In this document: piece by piece, positions 54,801-62,300 of the stretch
How the letters are laid out: each line of letters begins with the position of its first letter
How positions within the stretch are numbered: position 1 is the first letter of the stretch
Assembly (NCBI RefSeq): GCF_963678635.1
Contig: NC_087070.1
Location: forward strand, 49,023,467 to 49,087,466
Direction: 5' to 3'
Length of the DNA: 64,000 nt
Source: Symsagittifera roscoffensis
Taxonomy: Eukaryota > Xenacoelomorpha > Acoela > Convolutidae
Made by a program: the position numbers and the translations under genes
The notes under the pieces: generated by a model
Seen by the model: only the letters and a program-made list of their open reading frames with translations
Told to the model about the DNA's origin: nothing
The model's database searches: none

Positions 54801-57141
54801 TTTTGCTTGTGTTTGGGTAGTTGGATTTGCCTCTGTGTACATCTGTCAAAAAATTCAATTTAGAGGAGTCAGGGTCAGATGTTTTTAATGAACTTTTTCG
54901 TATACTAGTTAAAATGCGTCCACTCTATAAATTGAGGCATGTTAGTTGGTAAATTTCCTTTTTCAAATTGACTGATAATGCGTCATAATTGGCTTGCGTC
55001 ACTTAGCAGTTACGTAGACTCATAATTGGCGTGCGTCACTTCAAAAATTTTGTACACAAAGTTTTTTTCTCATTCAGTTTTTCTCAATAGCGTTATCGGT
55101 CATATTTTTGCTTGTGTATGCGAAGTGCAATTCGCCTCTGTTAAATTAGCGATCAGCGTAGTGTTACAGAAAGGATCATAGCATCTGTTCGCTGCTTTAT
55201 TTGTGGCTAGTGTTTGTGATGTATTAAGCGTGCCTGGCTGAGTGGTTAGCGCGTGAGACTAAAAATCTCTAGGTCGCAGATCACATCCGAGACTTAGTCG
55301 GTTTTTTTTAATACTTCGAGGCTTATTTCTCCTTTTTCTCATGCCAGTTTTAAGAGCTGCTTTTTGTCTTTTCTGGCTAGTGTTTGCTTCGCCTGCTTTA
55401 TTTTCTTTTCGTTTCCGTTTTGCACTCTGCTTATCCATAAAGTCCATAATTTTTTCCGTTTTTTCAAAAGTCACAAGTTTATACTGAGAGAACGAACTAT
55501 ATCTTCGCTTACCTGAAATGCTGGCTTAGCTCTTGTGATGTTTTTTTTGTATTATTAATCACGAGTAACGAATTTTTCGCTTAAGTTGATTTGGTAAATT
55601 TATGAAAAGTGTGTCTATGGTACCAGTGACCTCAGTAATGACAAACTTAATTTCTTCTAAATCTTTTGCAACCGATACCTCAGGGAAATCGTTGTTTAAG
55701 AAAAATGCTAGCATTGATACATTTTTTGGATCGATTTTTGGAGAAAATTTGTACTTAAAGTCAATTTTAAACAAATTATACTAAAATTAGCACTCATCTT
55801 TGCTCATCAAATTTATGATGAGCTGATTATAGACTTATGATTTTAGACACGCTTTATACAACGCCACCATATTGGTTTAAATTAGCAGTTCGCTTTCTCT
55901 TGCTCCCAATTATAATTGTAAATTGGCGATTTGACTTTTGATTTTTTTTTCAATTCATTTTCTTTGTTAACACAAAGGCAAACTCCACTCTCGACCAGCA
56001 GATGTTTAAGGGTCACAAAAAAGTGAATAAATTGGTTAAAACGTGGACTGAATTCGCAGTAGAACAAAAAATTCACCAGCTTTTGATCCAGTTTTCTCAA
56101 AGTTTTCTCAAGTTATTAAATTTTATCAAAAAAGTGTCAATTATAAATAGTTCTTGAATTTCAAAGAGCTTCACGATCGTATGATATTACTTAGAATTAA
56201 AGAATTCTAATTTTTCAGTTCTGTAATTTAAAGAAATTAAAGAAGACGTTCTGATTTTTCTTGTGCTTGTAAGCAACTTTAATTGTATTTATAAACTATT
56301 GCTCATTGTATTTTCTGGTAGGACTTAAAAGATGTTTATATTGAATCATTTTTTTCGGATCAACTTGAATCTGCTCAAAGAGTGTCGGCTTTGTTTCCTC
56401 TTCGTAAAGTTCCGTTGCTAGTAAAGTTTGTACCGTTTGTACTCCTAGTTTTTTTCAACTTTAATGTTTTGCTACTCCTTTTAGTGCATCGCAAGTGGTG
56501 CGAAGCTCTGCTTTGCCTCTGTTTATCTTTCCAAATTTTTTGTCTCCCTTGAATTCCTTAACATTTTTCCATAGGAATGTTGGCCCCCGTTCAATGTTTT
56601 GATCTTATCTCGTTTTCCTCGAATTTCAAAAATTGAAGGGTCCAAAATTTTCAATCAACTTTTTTTGATTCCTTTGACTTCTCTTGCATTTTTCCAGCCA
56701 TCTGCTACTATGTTTGATTTGTTGTGCAATACCTTGTATATTCAGATTTTGGTTCCCAGGGTAAGCAAGCATTGAAAGGGTATAACCTTGTGTCTTACCG
56801 CAGGCAGATGCCGATGCTTCCAATAATTTATGAGATTGTTCTTAAGTTTGACCTAAAGTTTAAGTTTGACAGTATTCAATTTTTTTAATGAAAGTCCTTA
56901 GACCCGTTGTGTAATTGTGTTGTAAAAAGTATGAATGTATTTAGGAAGGCAGACTGCGTAAGCTAGAAGAAGTTCGCGCATTAGAGGAGGCGGCGAAGGA
57001 GAGACGGAGGCGGATGGAGCAGAGGAAGGAGACTCGGATGGGACAGATGCAGGCGAAGAGGGAGGGACACATGCAGAGGATAGCCGCCCTCCAGGCCCAG
57101 AAGGACTGCGAGAGACTAGAGGCCACCAGGAAGAGAGAAGA
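30620..57141 (+). CDS. SCAPER: SCAPER, N-terminal part (13 exons; gene continues past the window)
   Basis: S-phase cyclin A-associated protein in the ER. Thirteen exons joined in consistent phase give 2,362 nt, about 787 residues. Landmarks match human SCAPER in order: KEGRSARNLISWNVP (human EEGRTARNLIAWSVP); WTFLIDNLDRAVDALY (WAFLFDNLRRAVDEIY); PLSISWEVRK (PTSLAWEVKK); SWADRVK (SWADKVK); SWADLVE before HERLSSPSRTR (HEKLSSPSRKR); KKLRHEEKQRKAQELR; VRRWKNEILD; KVNEIAFIMTLEAQNKR (KVNEIAFINTLEAQNKR); then an Arg/Glu-rich helix. Residues about 265-490 are Ser/Asp/Glu-rich linker with an acidic run in exons 7-8; from about 580 on a long coiled coil is expected. In the family SCAPER binds cyclin A/CDK2 and is ER- and cilium-linked. 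Two of the 12 internal introns are GC-AG. The C2H2 zinc finger and C-terminal half are absent here. The start at 30620 assumes an upstream 5' UTR exon joined at 30612; an unspliced start at 30527 would add 31 residues. Confidence 0.95.
31185..31337 (+). CDS. SCAPER: SCAPER exon 2
   Basis: Acceptor AATTGCAG, donor CAG|GTAAGG; phase 1 in and out. Poorly conserved basic linker (GGRAKTPVKQNG). Supported by splice sites and phase more than by homology. Confidence 0.65.
31354..31551. repeat. Near-perfect inverted repeat, arms about 80 bp, beside a splice donor
   Basis: Left arm 31,354-31,430 (TATTTCACTTACTAAC, TATGAATTCC, ATTTCCTTTTTCTCTTCGG) and right arm from about 31,470 are inverse complements with a loop of about 40 nt. 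In the SCAPER pre-mRNA it folds just after the exon 2 donor at 31,338. Confidence 0.85.
31945..32285 (+). mobile_element. S1 tRNA-like SINE copy
   Basis: TAGACTTTTTCCCGTAAG head, diverged tRNA-like block near 32,080-32,125 (GGGTTCAAG), tail TTATCGGCCTATTGCTTGTC and GGCACATCAGGATTTT. Confidence 0.5.
32760..33640. pseudogene. Unrecognised coding-like patch in SCAPER intron 2
   Basis: Open frames on both strands: plus 32,859-33,125 and 33,159-33,626 (155 codons, KESKPLELIDHLL-like) and minus pieces such as LEFIRREQSLAEKQLVKLKS and EQMPATIRPCDTTAPNFL. The minus pieces look more protein-like but lie in different frames separated by stops. No family was recognised. It could be a decayed gene copy or transposon remnant, or chance. 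Confidence 0.25.
34469..34647 (+). CDS. SCAPER: SCAPER exon 3
   Basis: Codes GPPRKGSG...DDKTLFWTFLIDNLDRAVDA; donor GTGAGT, phase 0. The acceptor is after GTTTAG; an in-phase alternative after ATATCAG (start 34457) adds four residues. Confidence 0.85.
35265..35359 (+). CDS. SCAPER: SCAPER exon 4
   Basis: EMKLIFNNYIKDFDNLMDKI, matching VLMMLDNYVRDFKALID in human SCAPER; acceptor GGTTTAG, donor GTGAGT, phase 2 out. Confidence 0.92.
36165..36350 (+). repeat. R1 repeat fragment
   Basis: Only the 5' third: AGGTCGTGATTACTTTTTTG, GTAATCAGGATTTTTGCGG and GTTCAATTCAAGTTCATTCG. Sequence beyond 36,350 is not R1. Confidence 0.5.
37190..37580 (+). mobile_element. S1 tRNA-like SINE copy with 5' core
   Basis: GAAGCTCCGCTTCGCCTATG core, GCGTACTAGACTTTTTTCTC, tRNA-like CTAGAGGTAACACACTTGC near 37,440, and a tail CTGCCCGTCTGCTTATTTTG. 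Confidence 0.6.
38762..39039 (+). CDS. SCAPER: SCAPER exon 5, GC donor
   Basis: Starts with the base completing K, then PLSISWEVRK; contains SWADRVKGATPS. Phase 1 is required by the next exon and is met only by AAAAG|GCAAGT, a GC-AG donor. Confidence 0.9.
39376..39695 (+). CDS. SCAPER: SCAPER exon 6
   Basis: Acceptor GATTTCAG, donor AAG|GTGAGT. Codes a Ser/Asp-rich linker (GNSSHLEGEDSECDSGWEKY), with no recognisable domain. Confidence 0.82.
40085..40265 (+). repeat. R1 repeat fragment
   Basis: GGTCAGGCTCAAATTTAATT, AGGAAAAACGTGATCGACTT and TGATTGATCCAGTTTTC, truncated by the S2 element that follows. Confidence 0.65.
40268..40600 (+). mobile_element. S2 tRNA-like SINE, fullest copy
   Basis: AGCTTAGTGTATTATTACAA, CTAACTCCCAAATAAAAG, GCATCTGTTCTGTGTTTTAT, a tRNA-like block (GAGACTCTTAATCTCTAGG, GAATTGAATCTC) at 40,462-40,495, then GAGGCTTATTTCTACTTC and TTGCTAGTGTTTGTCC. 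Confidence 0.55.
40610..41110 (+). repeat. R1 3' fragment followed by a fuller R1 copy
   Basis: 40,610-40,700 is the R1 end only (GAAATTCGAAAGCTAAGG, CCAACTGTTTGTTGGCTAT). 40,705-41,110 starts GATGAACGTCGTGAAGGC, has TTTTTTCAGGAAAAGTC and runs to GAACTGTCTGTTGGCTATG. Confidence 0.7.
41110..41585 (+). repeat. R1 3' fragment and R1 copy
   Basis: TTTCTTTCATTGACTCTTTC closes one copy at about 41,185. The next begins AATGAACTTTGTGAAGACAC and ends at CAACTCTCTGTTAGCTATG. Confidence 0.65.
41950..42470 (+). repeat. R1 repeat copy
   Basis: AATGAGCGTAGTGAAGACAC, ACGCGCAATTGTAATTTTT, GATCACGTAAAGCGTGAATG and CCAACTGTCTATTGGCTATG. The middle is expanded by three short ATGATA(C/A)ATTG-type repeats near 42,285-42,335. 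Confidence 0.7.
42720..43125 (+). repeat. R1 repeat copy
   Basis: ACTGAACGTAGTGAAGACTC, GTATATAGGTCTTGGTGA, TTTTTTTTCAGGAAAGAG, TTGATCCAAGTTTTTC and CCAACTGTCCGTAGGCTAT. Confidence 0.75.
43359..43490 (+). CDS. SCAPER: SCAPER exon 7
   Basis: 44 codons in phase 0, TSGEEAIFENGSEDIAINSH to an acidic end VDEEDEDDEE; acceptor TTTTCAG, donor GTAATA. Confidence 0.8.
43587..44322. mobile_element. Foldback (long-TIR) element with TA flanks
   Basis: Arms of about 340 bp (43,587-43,925 and 43,985-44,322) are inverse complements with few differences: GTGCTGATTTAAATTATCCG at both ends, then AACGAACAAAACTTGAATTT and ACCCCAAAAATGGGTCATTT. A 60-nt centre separates them. TA (43,585-43,586 and 44,323-44,324) flanks both ends. 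TA duplication and the GTGCTG start suggest Tc1/mariner kinship. No transposase. High arm identity suggests recent arrival or gene conversion. Confidence 0.85.
44394..44449. mobile_element. 56-bp internally deleted hAT-type MITE
   Basis: Left CAGGGTATCGAATCC, right end inverted CAGGGGCGGATTTAAGGG; flanks GCCGGTCG (44385-44392) and GCCGGTTG (44450-44457), an 8-bp duplication with one difference. Right end matches the MITE at 27.7 kb. Confidence 0.7.
44738..44760. repeat. GCTT tetranucleotide run
   Basis: About five units of TTGC/GCTT. Confidence 0.9.
45288..45474 (+). CDS. SCAPER: SCAPER exon 8
   Basis: Continues the acidic run (DDDEDESELESEL), then RECFERALEQCEEEESQL, in the place of the human EEAIASAIAEEEQLTREIE helix; acceptor TTCCTAG, donor GTAGGA, phase 1 out. 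Confidence 0.85.
46195..46450 (+). repeat. R1-like fragments
   Basis: GTTGATGAACGAAGTGATCT, GGAAGGCAATCTACGCTCTC and ACTGATACAGTTTTTTTC, heavily diverged. Confidence 0.45.
46930..47230 (+). mobile_element. S1 tRNA-like SINE copy with 5' core
   Basis: GCAAATGGTGCAAAGCTCAG then CTCGCCTCTGTGTATAGG; a tRNA-like block at 47,102-47,160 with GGTTCGAATCTAGCC. Confidence 0.55.
47890..48110 (+). mobile_element. S1 tRNA-like SINE copy
   Basis: TGGAGGTAATGGGATTGC, GGTTTCGAGTCCCGACAGG, AGATTGTCGGACTTCGTTTG and GGTGCCACATCAGGGAT. Confidence 0.65.
48600..48990 (+). mobile_element. S1 tRNA-like SINE copy plus partial copy
   Basis: A partial block at 48,640-48,675 and a full one at 48,757-48,830 (TGGAGATAACGCGATTGA, AAGTTCGATCCCGGCAGG), tail as in the 47.9-kb copy (AGATTGTCGGACTTTCGTTT). 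The two S1 units are tandem with the one at 47.89 kb, about 0.7-0.85 kb apart. Confidence 0.6.
50725..51145 (+). repeat. R1 repeat copy
   Basis: GATGATCGTAGTTTGGACTC, TTTTTTTTTCAGGAATAGTC, ATTATCGAGCAGCAAAAG, GGATCCATTTTTCTCAAATT and CCAACTGTCTGTTGGTTATG. Confidence 0.75.
51550..51633 (+). CDS. SCAPER: SCAPER exon 9
   Basis: 28 codons, DASSSDDELHGREIGV; acceptor AATTTAG, donor ACAG|GTTAGA, phase 1 in and out. Small and weakly conserved; supported by phase on both sides. Confidence 0.65.
52022..52190 (+). CDS. SCAPER: SCAPER exon 10, GC donor
   Basis: GSWADLVEKEEED, then HERLSSPSRTR. The next exon needs phase 2, met by ACCAG|GCAAGT, a second GC-AG donor. Confidence 0.92.
52738..52849 (+). 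CDS. SCAPER: SCAPER exon 11
   Basis: SWAEKKLRHEEKQRKAQELR, matching ESKKKHEEKQMKAQQLR; acceptor CTTTTTAG, donor AGA|GTAAGT, phase 0 out. Confidence 0.93.
52880..52945 (+). mobile_element. tRNA-like SINE fragment
   Basis: ACGGCTAAGGTCTCCAGCTA then GGTCAATGGTTCTAGGTCCC resembles a tRNA D-arm to T-arm but lacks a closing acceptor stem. Confidence 0.4.
54088..54330 (+). CDS. SCAPER: SCAPER exon 12
   Basis: 81 codons: IQEVRRWKNEILDRKK and the best-conserved block KVNEIAFIMTLEAQNKR. Acceptor after a T-tract, donor GTACTA. Confidence 0.96.
54660..54845 (+). mobile_element. tRNA-like SINE fragment with core
   Basis: TTGGCTCAGTCAATAAGACG, CAGTTCGAATCGCG, then TTTGCCTCTGTGTAC. Confidence 0.4.
54890..55145 (+). 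mobile_element. S3 SINE body, head missing
   Basis: TTTTTCGTATACTAGTTAAA, two copies of ATAATTGGCKTGCGTCACTT and TTTGCTTGTGTATGCGAAG to TTCGCCTCTGTTAAATTAGC; matches 23,925-24,180. Confidence 0.65.
55150..55395 (+). mobile_element. S2 tRNA-like SINE copy
   Basis: GATCAGCGTAGTGTTACAG, tRNA-like CCTGGCTGAGTGGTTAGCGC at 55,231, GAGGCTTATTTCTCC and GGCTAGTGTTTGC; matches the 40.3-kb copy. Confidence 0.55.
55885..56170 (+). repeat. R1 repeat fragment
   Basis: GGCGATTTGACTTTTGA, ACTCCACTCTCGACCAGCAG, GGTCACAAAAAAGTG, TTTTGATCCAGTTTTCTC and ATAAATAGTTCTTGAATTTC. Confidence 0.65.
56945..57141 (+). CDS. SCAPER: SCAPER exon 13
   Basis: GRLRKLEEVRALEEAAKERR and following charged helix, equal to the long coiled coil before the zinc finger; acceptor GTATTTAG, donor GA|GTTAGT, phase 2 out. 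Confidence 0.92.
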
Positions 57142-57164
57142 GTTAGTTCAATTGTATTCCTTTT

Positions 57165-57610
57165 CAAGTGTAAAAGAACGAAGTGATTTTCATTTATTTA
57201 GGTATTGATGATTTTTAGTTATTTCAGGAAAAAGTCTTTAACTGTTCTAGTAACTACAGAAGTGCATCATAGTATTCATGAATATATGAATGCACTTAGT
57301 TATTTGTATGTACTTTTTGAGTTCAATTCAAATTCATCTGCTAAAAGTTATGTAAAGTCATTTGATCTCATTTTGATGTTTCGTTGTTGGCTCTTTTGAT
57401 CTCATTTTTGATGTTTCGTTGTTGGCTCTTTTTTCTTTTGTTGAAAGGAAGGCAAACTCTGCTATCGAAAAGTAAAAGTGTAAAGCTTACAAAAAATGAT
57501 TGAGTTTTAATTTCGAAAGTGGCTTTTTGATTTCTCAGCTGAGTAAATTTTACCTAATGATCCAGTTTTCTCAAATTGTAGAAATCATAAATTGTTCTTG
57601 AAATTCAAAG
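57165..57610 (+). repeat. R1 repeat copy starting 24 nt after exon 13
   Basis: AGAACGAAGTGATTTTC, TTTCAGGAAAAAGTC, CTCTGCTATCGAAAAGT, TGATCCAGTTTTCTC and ATAAATTGTTCTTGAAATTC. Confidence 0.65.
57355..57432 (+). repeat. 38-bp tandem duplication
   Basis: Two units of TTTGATCTCATTTTGATG then TTTCGTTGTTGGCTCTT, differing by one T. Confidence 0.85.
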
Positions 57611-58059
57611 TTGCAATGAAAAAAATGATTGAGGGAATCTTCCCTGTATAAGCGGCTACGCCCTTTTTTTGTAAAAGAAAGGTTAAAGCATCATTAGGAA
57701 CTTTTTTTTAGACATGTTGACCATTTTTGAGAATCTTTGCGGTTTTTCAGAAACTACCGCCCTAAATCTGGGATATAAGAAACAATTTAAAAAGTTGGTT
57801 TTGGGGATCCCCCTGAGTGAGCGGCTGCACCATTTTTTTTGGTAGAAAAAAGTTACATCCCTAGAAATTGCAAGATTTTGACAATTTGACCGTTTTTTGT
57901 GAAATGTTTCGACTTCTCTCGAAAACTGTTGTCCCAAATCTGGGATACACCACAAATCTGGGATATACCAAGCATTGATCTCCAGCATTAGCTCACTAAT
58001 TCGATTTAGAACTTTTTAATCTGCCCATAACTTACGAACAAAGATCACAGGTGATTTTT

Positions 58060-58540
58060 TAAATAGTAGCGAACGTATTGAAGACTCTTTTATAGGTCTT
58101 GGTGATTTTTTTGTTTTTTTTTTCAGGAAAAAGACTTGAATTGCTCTAATAACTACAGATGTGCTATCATACATATAAATTCATTTATGAATGTACTTAG
58201 GTGTGTATGAACTTTTTGAGATCAATTGAATTTCATTTGCTGAAAGTGACATAAATAGCATTCTCCAAATACGAACGTGAACAAGGCGCAAAAAAGTGAA
58301 TGATTTCTAGTTTAGAATGTGGATTTTAATTTTAAGATTTCCAGCGGATCAAAAACTTTATCTATTGATCCAGTTCTCTCAGAGTGGGTTAATGTTATCA
58401 AAAAACGCCAATCATAAATTTCAAAGAGCTTAAAGGGTATCTATTTTTTCTTTGAAATTCGAAAGTTAGATTTTTTCAACAAAGTCAGTGTTTGTTTTGT
58501 TTACTAGCGTCCATTACTATTTGCAACTGTCAGCTGGCTA
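58060..58540 (+). repeat. R1 repeat copy
   Basis: AGCGAACGTATTGAAGACTC, TTTATAGGTCTTGGTGA, TTTTTTTTTCAGGAAAAAGA, CTATTGATCCAGTTCTCTC and TTGCAACTGTCAGCTGGCTA. Confidence 0.75.
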
Positions 58541-59021
58541 TGTTTACATTTGATCTCGATACAACAATATGTTTCAGAAGGTATGAAAAATCTTCCGTCA
58601 AAAACGCTTAAATGAAAATTCGAAATTTTACTGAATAAAAAACCAGCCCAAGCAATAATTTTCCGTACTTTCTTCGCAAGTTGGAGCAAAAAGTGTTGCA
58701 TGTTACTCGAAGTATTATTCATTCATTTCCTTTGAAGAAGGGATTGGTTGGATCATTTTGTGCATCTTATACAGCAACGGGTTATTCTTGTTTTTTTTCT
58801 GCTTCAGTCTCTATCGCAAATGGCACGAAGCTCTGCTTCGCCTCTGTGAACAAAGGTTCAATTCTTTTTAGATCAAATGAATATTTAGGCTCAGTTTGAC
58901 GCTCTAGATGTTGAAGCGAATTGAGTAGAATTTTTCATAAATATGGAAAGCACGAGAGTTTTTGGAAGTTAAACTGACTTTTTGCTGTAATGTCTTTTTT
59001 TGAATTCGAATAAATTGACTG

Positions 59022-59027
59022 TTTATT
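59022..59027 (-). terminator. Candidate polyadenylation signal of the antisense gene
   Basis: AATAAA on the minus strand, about 150 nt after the TAG at 59,174. Confidence 0.5.
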
Positions 59028-59173
59028 TTAATTGTGTGAGCTCAGTAAAACTTCCACTACAGCTCTGTATACTATCTTGTAACATCTGAATGATCGGAGT
59101 TGCGTTTAAAAGCGATCTCAGGTTTTTTCTGGACAATTTCCTCTTCGGTTACGGATTGGAATCGATTCGATTT

Positions 59174-59361
59174 CTAAGTGGGTGGAAGTAGTGACTTGCT
59201 GTAGAGGACTCTAGAGGGAGCCCAACATTCCATGAGGGAGGGGTTGTTAAACGCCTTCTCTCTCTTCTCCCGCATCTCTTCTATCTTAGCGAGACTCAAG
59301 TCAATCGCGATGTTCCTCCTCCTCATCCGCTCCTCTGCTCTCTCTAGTACATTCAGCACAG
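59174..59361 (-). CDS. Antisense gene, exon D (stop codon)
   Basis: Acceptor CCCTCCAG for phase 1; the stronger-looking CCCATCAG (exon from 59,372) fits phase 2 and would add YPP. TAG at 59,176-59,174 after SKSLLPPT. Confidence 0.72.
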
Positions 59362-62300
59362 CTGGAGGGTACCTGATGGGCAGTGAGAATACACAAGGAT
59401 CTTTTCCAGTTCCCCTACCACCATCACCCTCGGAATATTACTCTTCCCTCGTATTACTTTTCCCTAGAATTTTATCTCCCTAGATTTCACTCTAGAATTA
59501 CTCTTAGGTGATTTTCCTTTTCCTAGAATTTCAAATTCTAAATTGCTGTCTGTAATTAGTATTAATGCTGGCTTTTTTAAACTTAGAAAATACAATTTGT
59601 GCGACTCCCGTTAGTTGTTTTATTTCATAGATATTTTTTCTTAAGTGGGCATCACTGAATATTTATGCGCTAAGTGTAAATAAAATAGAAGGGGAACTGG
59701 AGAAGGTCGTTCCTAGTGACGGCCAGACGTAGTTTGCGAACCTCTTCTTCTTGAAACAGCTTACCTACAACAGTTGACGATGTTTTGTAACATAACCGAA
59801 TTCTACAAGAGCGAAATATTTGCATTAAAACACGCTCAATCAGCAGTTTGACAATTTAGGACCGTATAACAGAAAAGTTGAAAAGTTCGCCCACACCGGC
59901 CCTATTATATGTTTCTGGTTCTCTAAAAGCGGGCTGATTTTTCAGATTGATTTAAAAATTCCATCAGTTATTTAAAAATTCCATCAGTTGCAAAAATGCT
60001 AGTCTATCAACACTTGCACTCGGTGTTATCAATTTCTTGACAACAAATTTGTCTATTTGCACCATTAGGTGAAACTAGTGGTTAGTGTCAAACAAGTTGT
60101 CTGTTTGCGTCAGCAAAGCAGCAACGAATGTTAATTTTACGGTATTTAATTGATACTGTCGAATTTAGTATTACGTAAAAAAAGTGTTGCAATTTTTCAT
60201 CATCCTGCGTCAGTTTTTTTTCACGTCTCAAATTGTATCTCACTTGAACTGCTCTTTGAAAAATAAGTGTTTTATAATTATATATTATTTAAGCTAAAAA
60301 TTTTTAGCTAAACTAAATTATGTCATCTGGTCATATATTTCAGGTGGCTTAAATTGTTGTTAACAAATGTTAAAGTTTCGATGTCCAAAAAAAATAAAAC
60401 CAATAGAGGTACATCTTATGTATTAAATGATTGACAGAAAAATTTATACCATGTTTTAGATACCATAAAGCGCAATGGCTTAAGAGTGATCATTGAGCAT
60501 AACGTTTCAGAAAGGCTAGAATGTCCTCTAAGAGTGATCATTGAGCATAGCGTTTCAGAAAGGCTAGAATGTTCTGAATTTAGAGTTTTCTAGAATTTTC
60601 AATTTGAAGCTCCAGATCTTTTAACATTCTCAAGTCTGGAATATCTTAGAAGTTTTTTGAACGTGATTCAATTTCAAGGCCACAGTACCGATCCACATTT
60701 TGTACACTAAAAAGGGGTCTCTTTGTCTAGAAAATTTGACCTTTTCGTTTACCAATTTGCTATGAAAACATTTAATTATCGCAAAGTTTCATCGCTTGAT
60801 TAGCACATCGATTCGCTCTATAAAAGAACTTAAATTATTTCAAATCTCCTCGAATGATTAAGTGAAATGATTTGAAACATTGCAAACTTTCATTGCTTAA
60901 ATGGTTTGCTCAAAACAACTTTTTCTTCGAATTGATTCGTTCTACGAAAGAACTTGAAATATTTCAAAAACTCTTTGACTGAGTAGCTTGCTTTAAGTAA
61001 CTTCAACATTTCGCGAGCCGGTGTTCTCTTATAAATAACTAGAATTTTTTCAATTTTTTTTGTTGCGAAATCTTGCGTAAAATAACTTAACTTTTTCGCA
61101 AACCGACTCGCGAGCGGTTTCAGCCGTTGAAGTTTTTGCTCAATTTATCTTAAATTTGTCAACTGATTCATTTTTTGAAAAATTAACATGAAGTATTTCA
61201 AAGTTTCGTTTTTTGAATAATTTGCTCGAAATAACGTAAACTTTTTGCGAACCCATTCTTTTTGAAATAGCTTGAAAACTTTGAAATTTTCATTGGTTGA
61301 TGATACGCTTGCTTAAAAAACTTCAGCTTTTGACGAAACGATTTGTTCCGTGATATAACTTGAAATGTATCAAAGTTTCATCGCTTGAATAGCTTGCATA
61401 ACAAACTTAGTTTTGCCAACCGACTTACTGTATGAAACGACTTTTTCGCAAACCGATTCATTATGTGAACTAAGTTAAAAAAATATATATTTTTCGAAGT
61501 CTGAGTAGCTAGTTTGGCGTTAAAGATTTCGCTTTCTTGAAAGGGCATTTGTTTTTAACTCCAACTCTGAATAAAGTAAGTGAAATTAGCCTCTGAATGT
61601 GACCAGATAACTCATATTCACCCATGATGTTGATGTGGACTTTCTGAGCAGCTTGAATGGCACTTAGTTTGTTCACCAACTCGTGGGCCCTGTGTGCCTC
61701 CAGACCCCTACTGGGCAATACACTCTCCCACTCTGAGCTGAATTTGGTGCGATAGGAGGACGAGGAAGAGTTCGCAGAGCTCATCTGCATTCCTGCAACA
61801 ACAAAAATCCATTAAAAGGTGTTCATGAATTAGCTATGCAGAACTTGTTTTCACTCAGGTACTCCAGTTAAAGATCATCCATGGCTAGCAGAAACAGAAA
61901 TTACTCGCATTTTTGTTCGAGATCCTAATCATTAGCATCATGGTATTTTTTCTGTAGTTGAACGCTGTCGCAAGCTTTCGTAGCATATCTATTATTCAAA
62001 ATTTGCGTTTCGCGACGGGTATTTAAGCATATTTAGATCTTTTTGTCAATTATGTAACTCATTTCTTGCAGGGCTTACTTCTTCTAATAACAATCAAAGT
62101 TTTGATAATATTGCAATGGCATAAGGAGCAGGTCAGTTTCCAAATTGTGCGGTTTCTCCCTTTTGATTAAAATTCTTCTGTTTATTATGGTTCTCATAAT
62201 ACCTTCCTGCCATTCCCTTCTAGCAGATCTTCTTGCCGTCTCCGATCCCGCTCTGCTGCTGCCCAGGCCTGCTCCCCTGAAGCGAACATTCTTGTTCACA

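Larger units (their letters stand above)
51634..56944 (+). other. SCAPER introns 9-12
   Basis: Introns 9 (51,634-52,021) and 10 (52,191-52,737) are short and plain. Intron 11 (52,850-54,087) has a tRNA-like segment at 52,880-52,940 and otherwise AT-rich sequence. Intron 12 (54,331-56,944) holds tRNA-like segments at 54.66 and 55.15 kb, an S3 body at 54.89 kb, an R1 fragment at 55.9 kb and the core motif at 56.5 kb. Confidence 0.6.
57142..59021 (+). other. SCAPER intron 13, first part
   Basis: Two R1 copies (57.17 and 58.06 kb), a 38-bp tandem duplication and one core motif at 58.82 kb. 57,610-58,060 is AT-rich with nothing recognised. No SCAPER zinc-finger exon follows before the window ends. 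Confidence 0.6.
59362..61621 (-). other. Intron C/D of the antisense gene (also SCAPER intron 13)
   Basis: 59,430-59,530 is a pyrimidine-rich run of TACTCTTCCCT and CCTAGAATT units; a 48-bp tandem pair (60.48 kb) and the second 80-bp array (60.74-61.5 kb) follow. 59,540-60,470 is AT-rich with nothing else. Confidence 0.6.

Noticed and set aside
55230-55295. Possible functional tRNA gene
   Set aside because: D-arm and anticodon-like parts are visible, but there is no paired acceptor stem and the block is embedded in the S2 repeat seen elsewhere.
56898-57167. Minus-strand Ser/Pro-rich frame
   Set aside because: Antisense of the Arg/Glu-rich SCAPER exon 13; Ser/Pro richness is what such a shadow gives.
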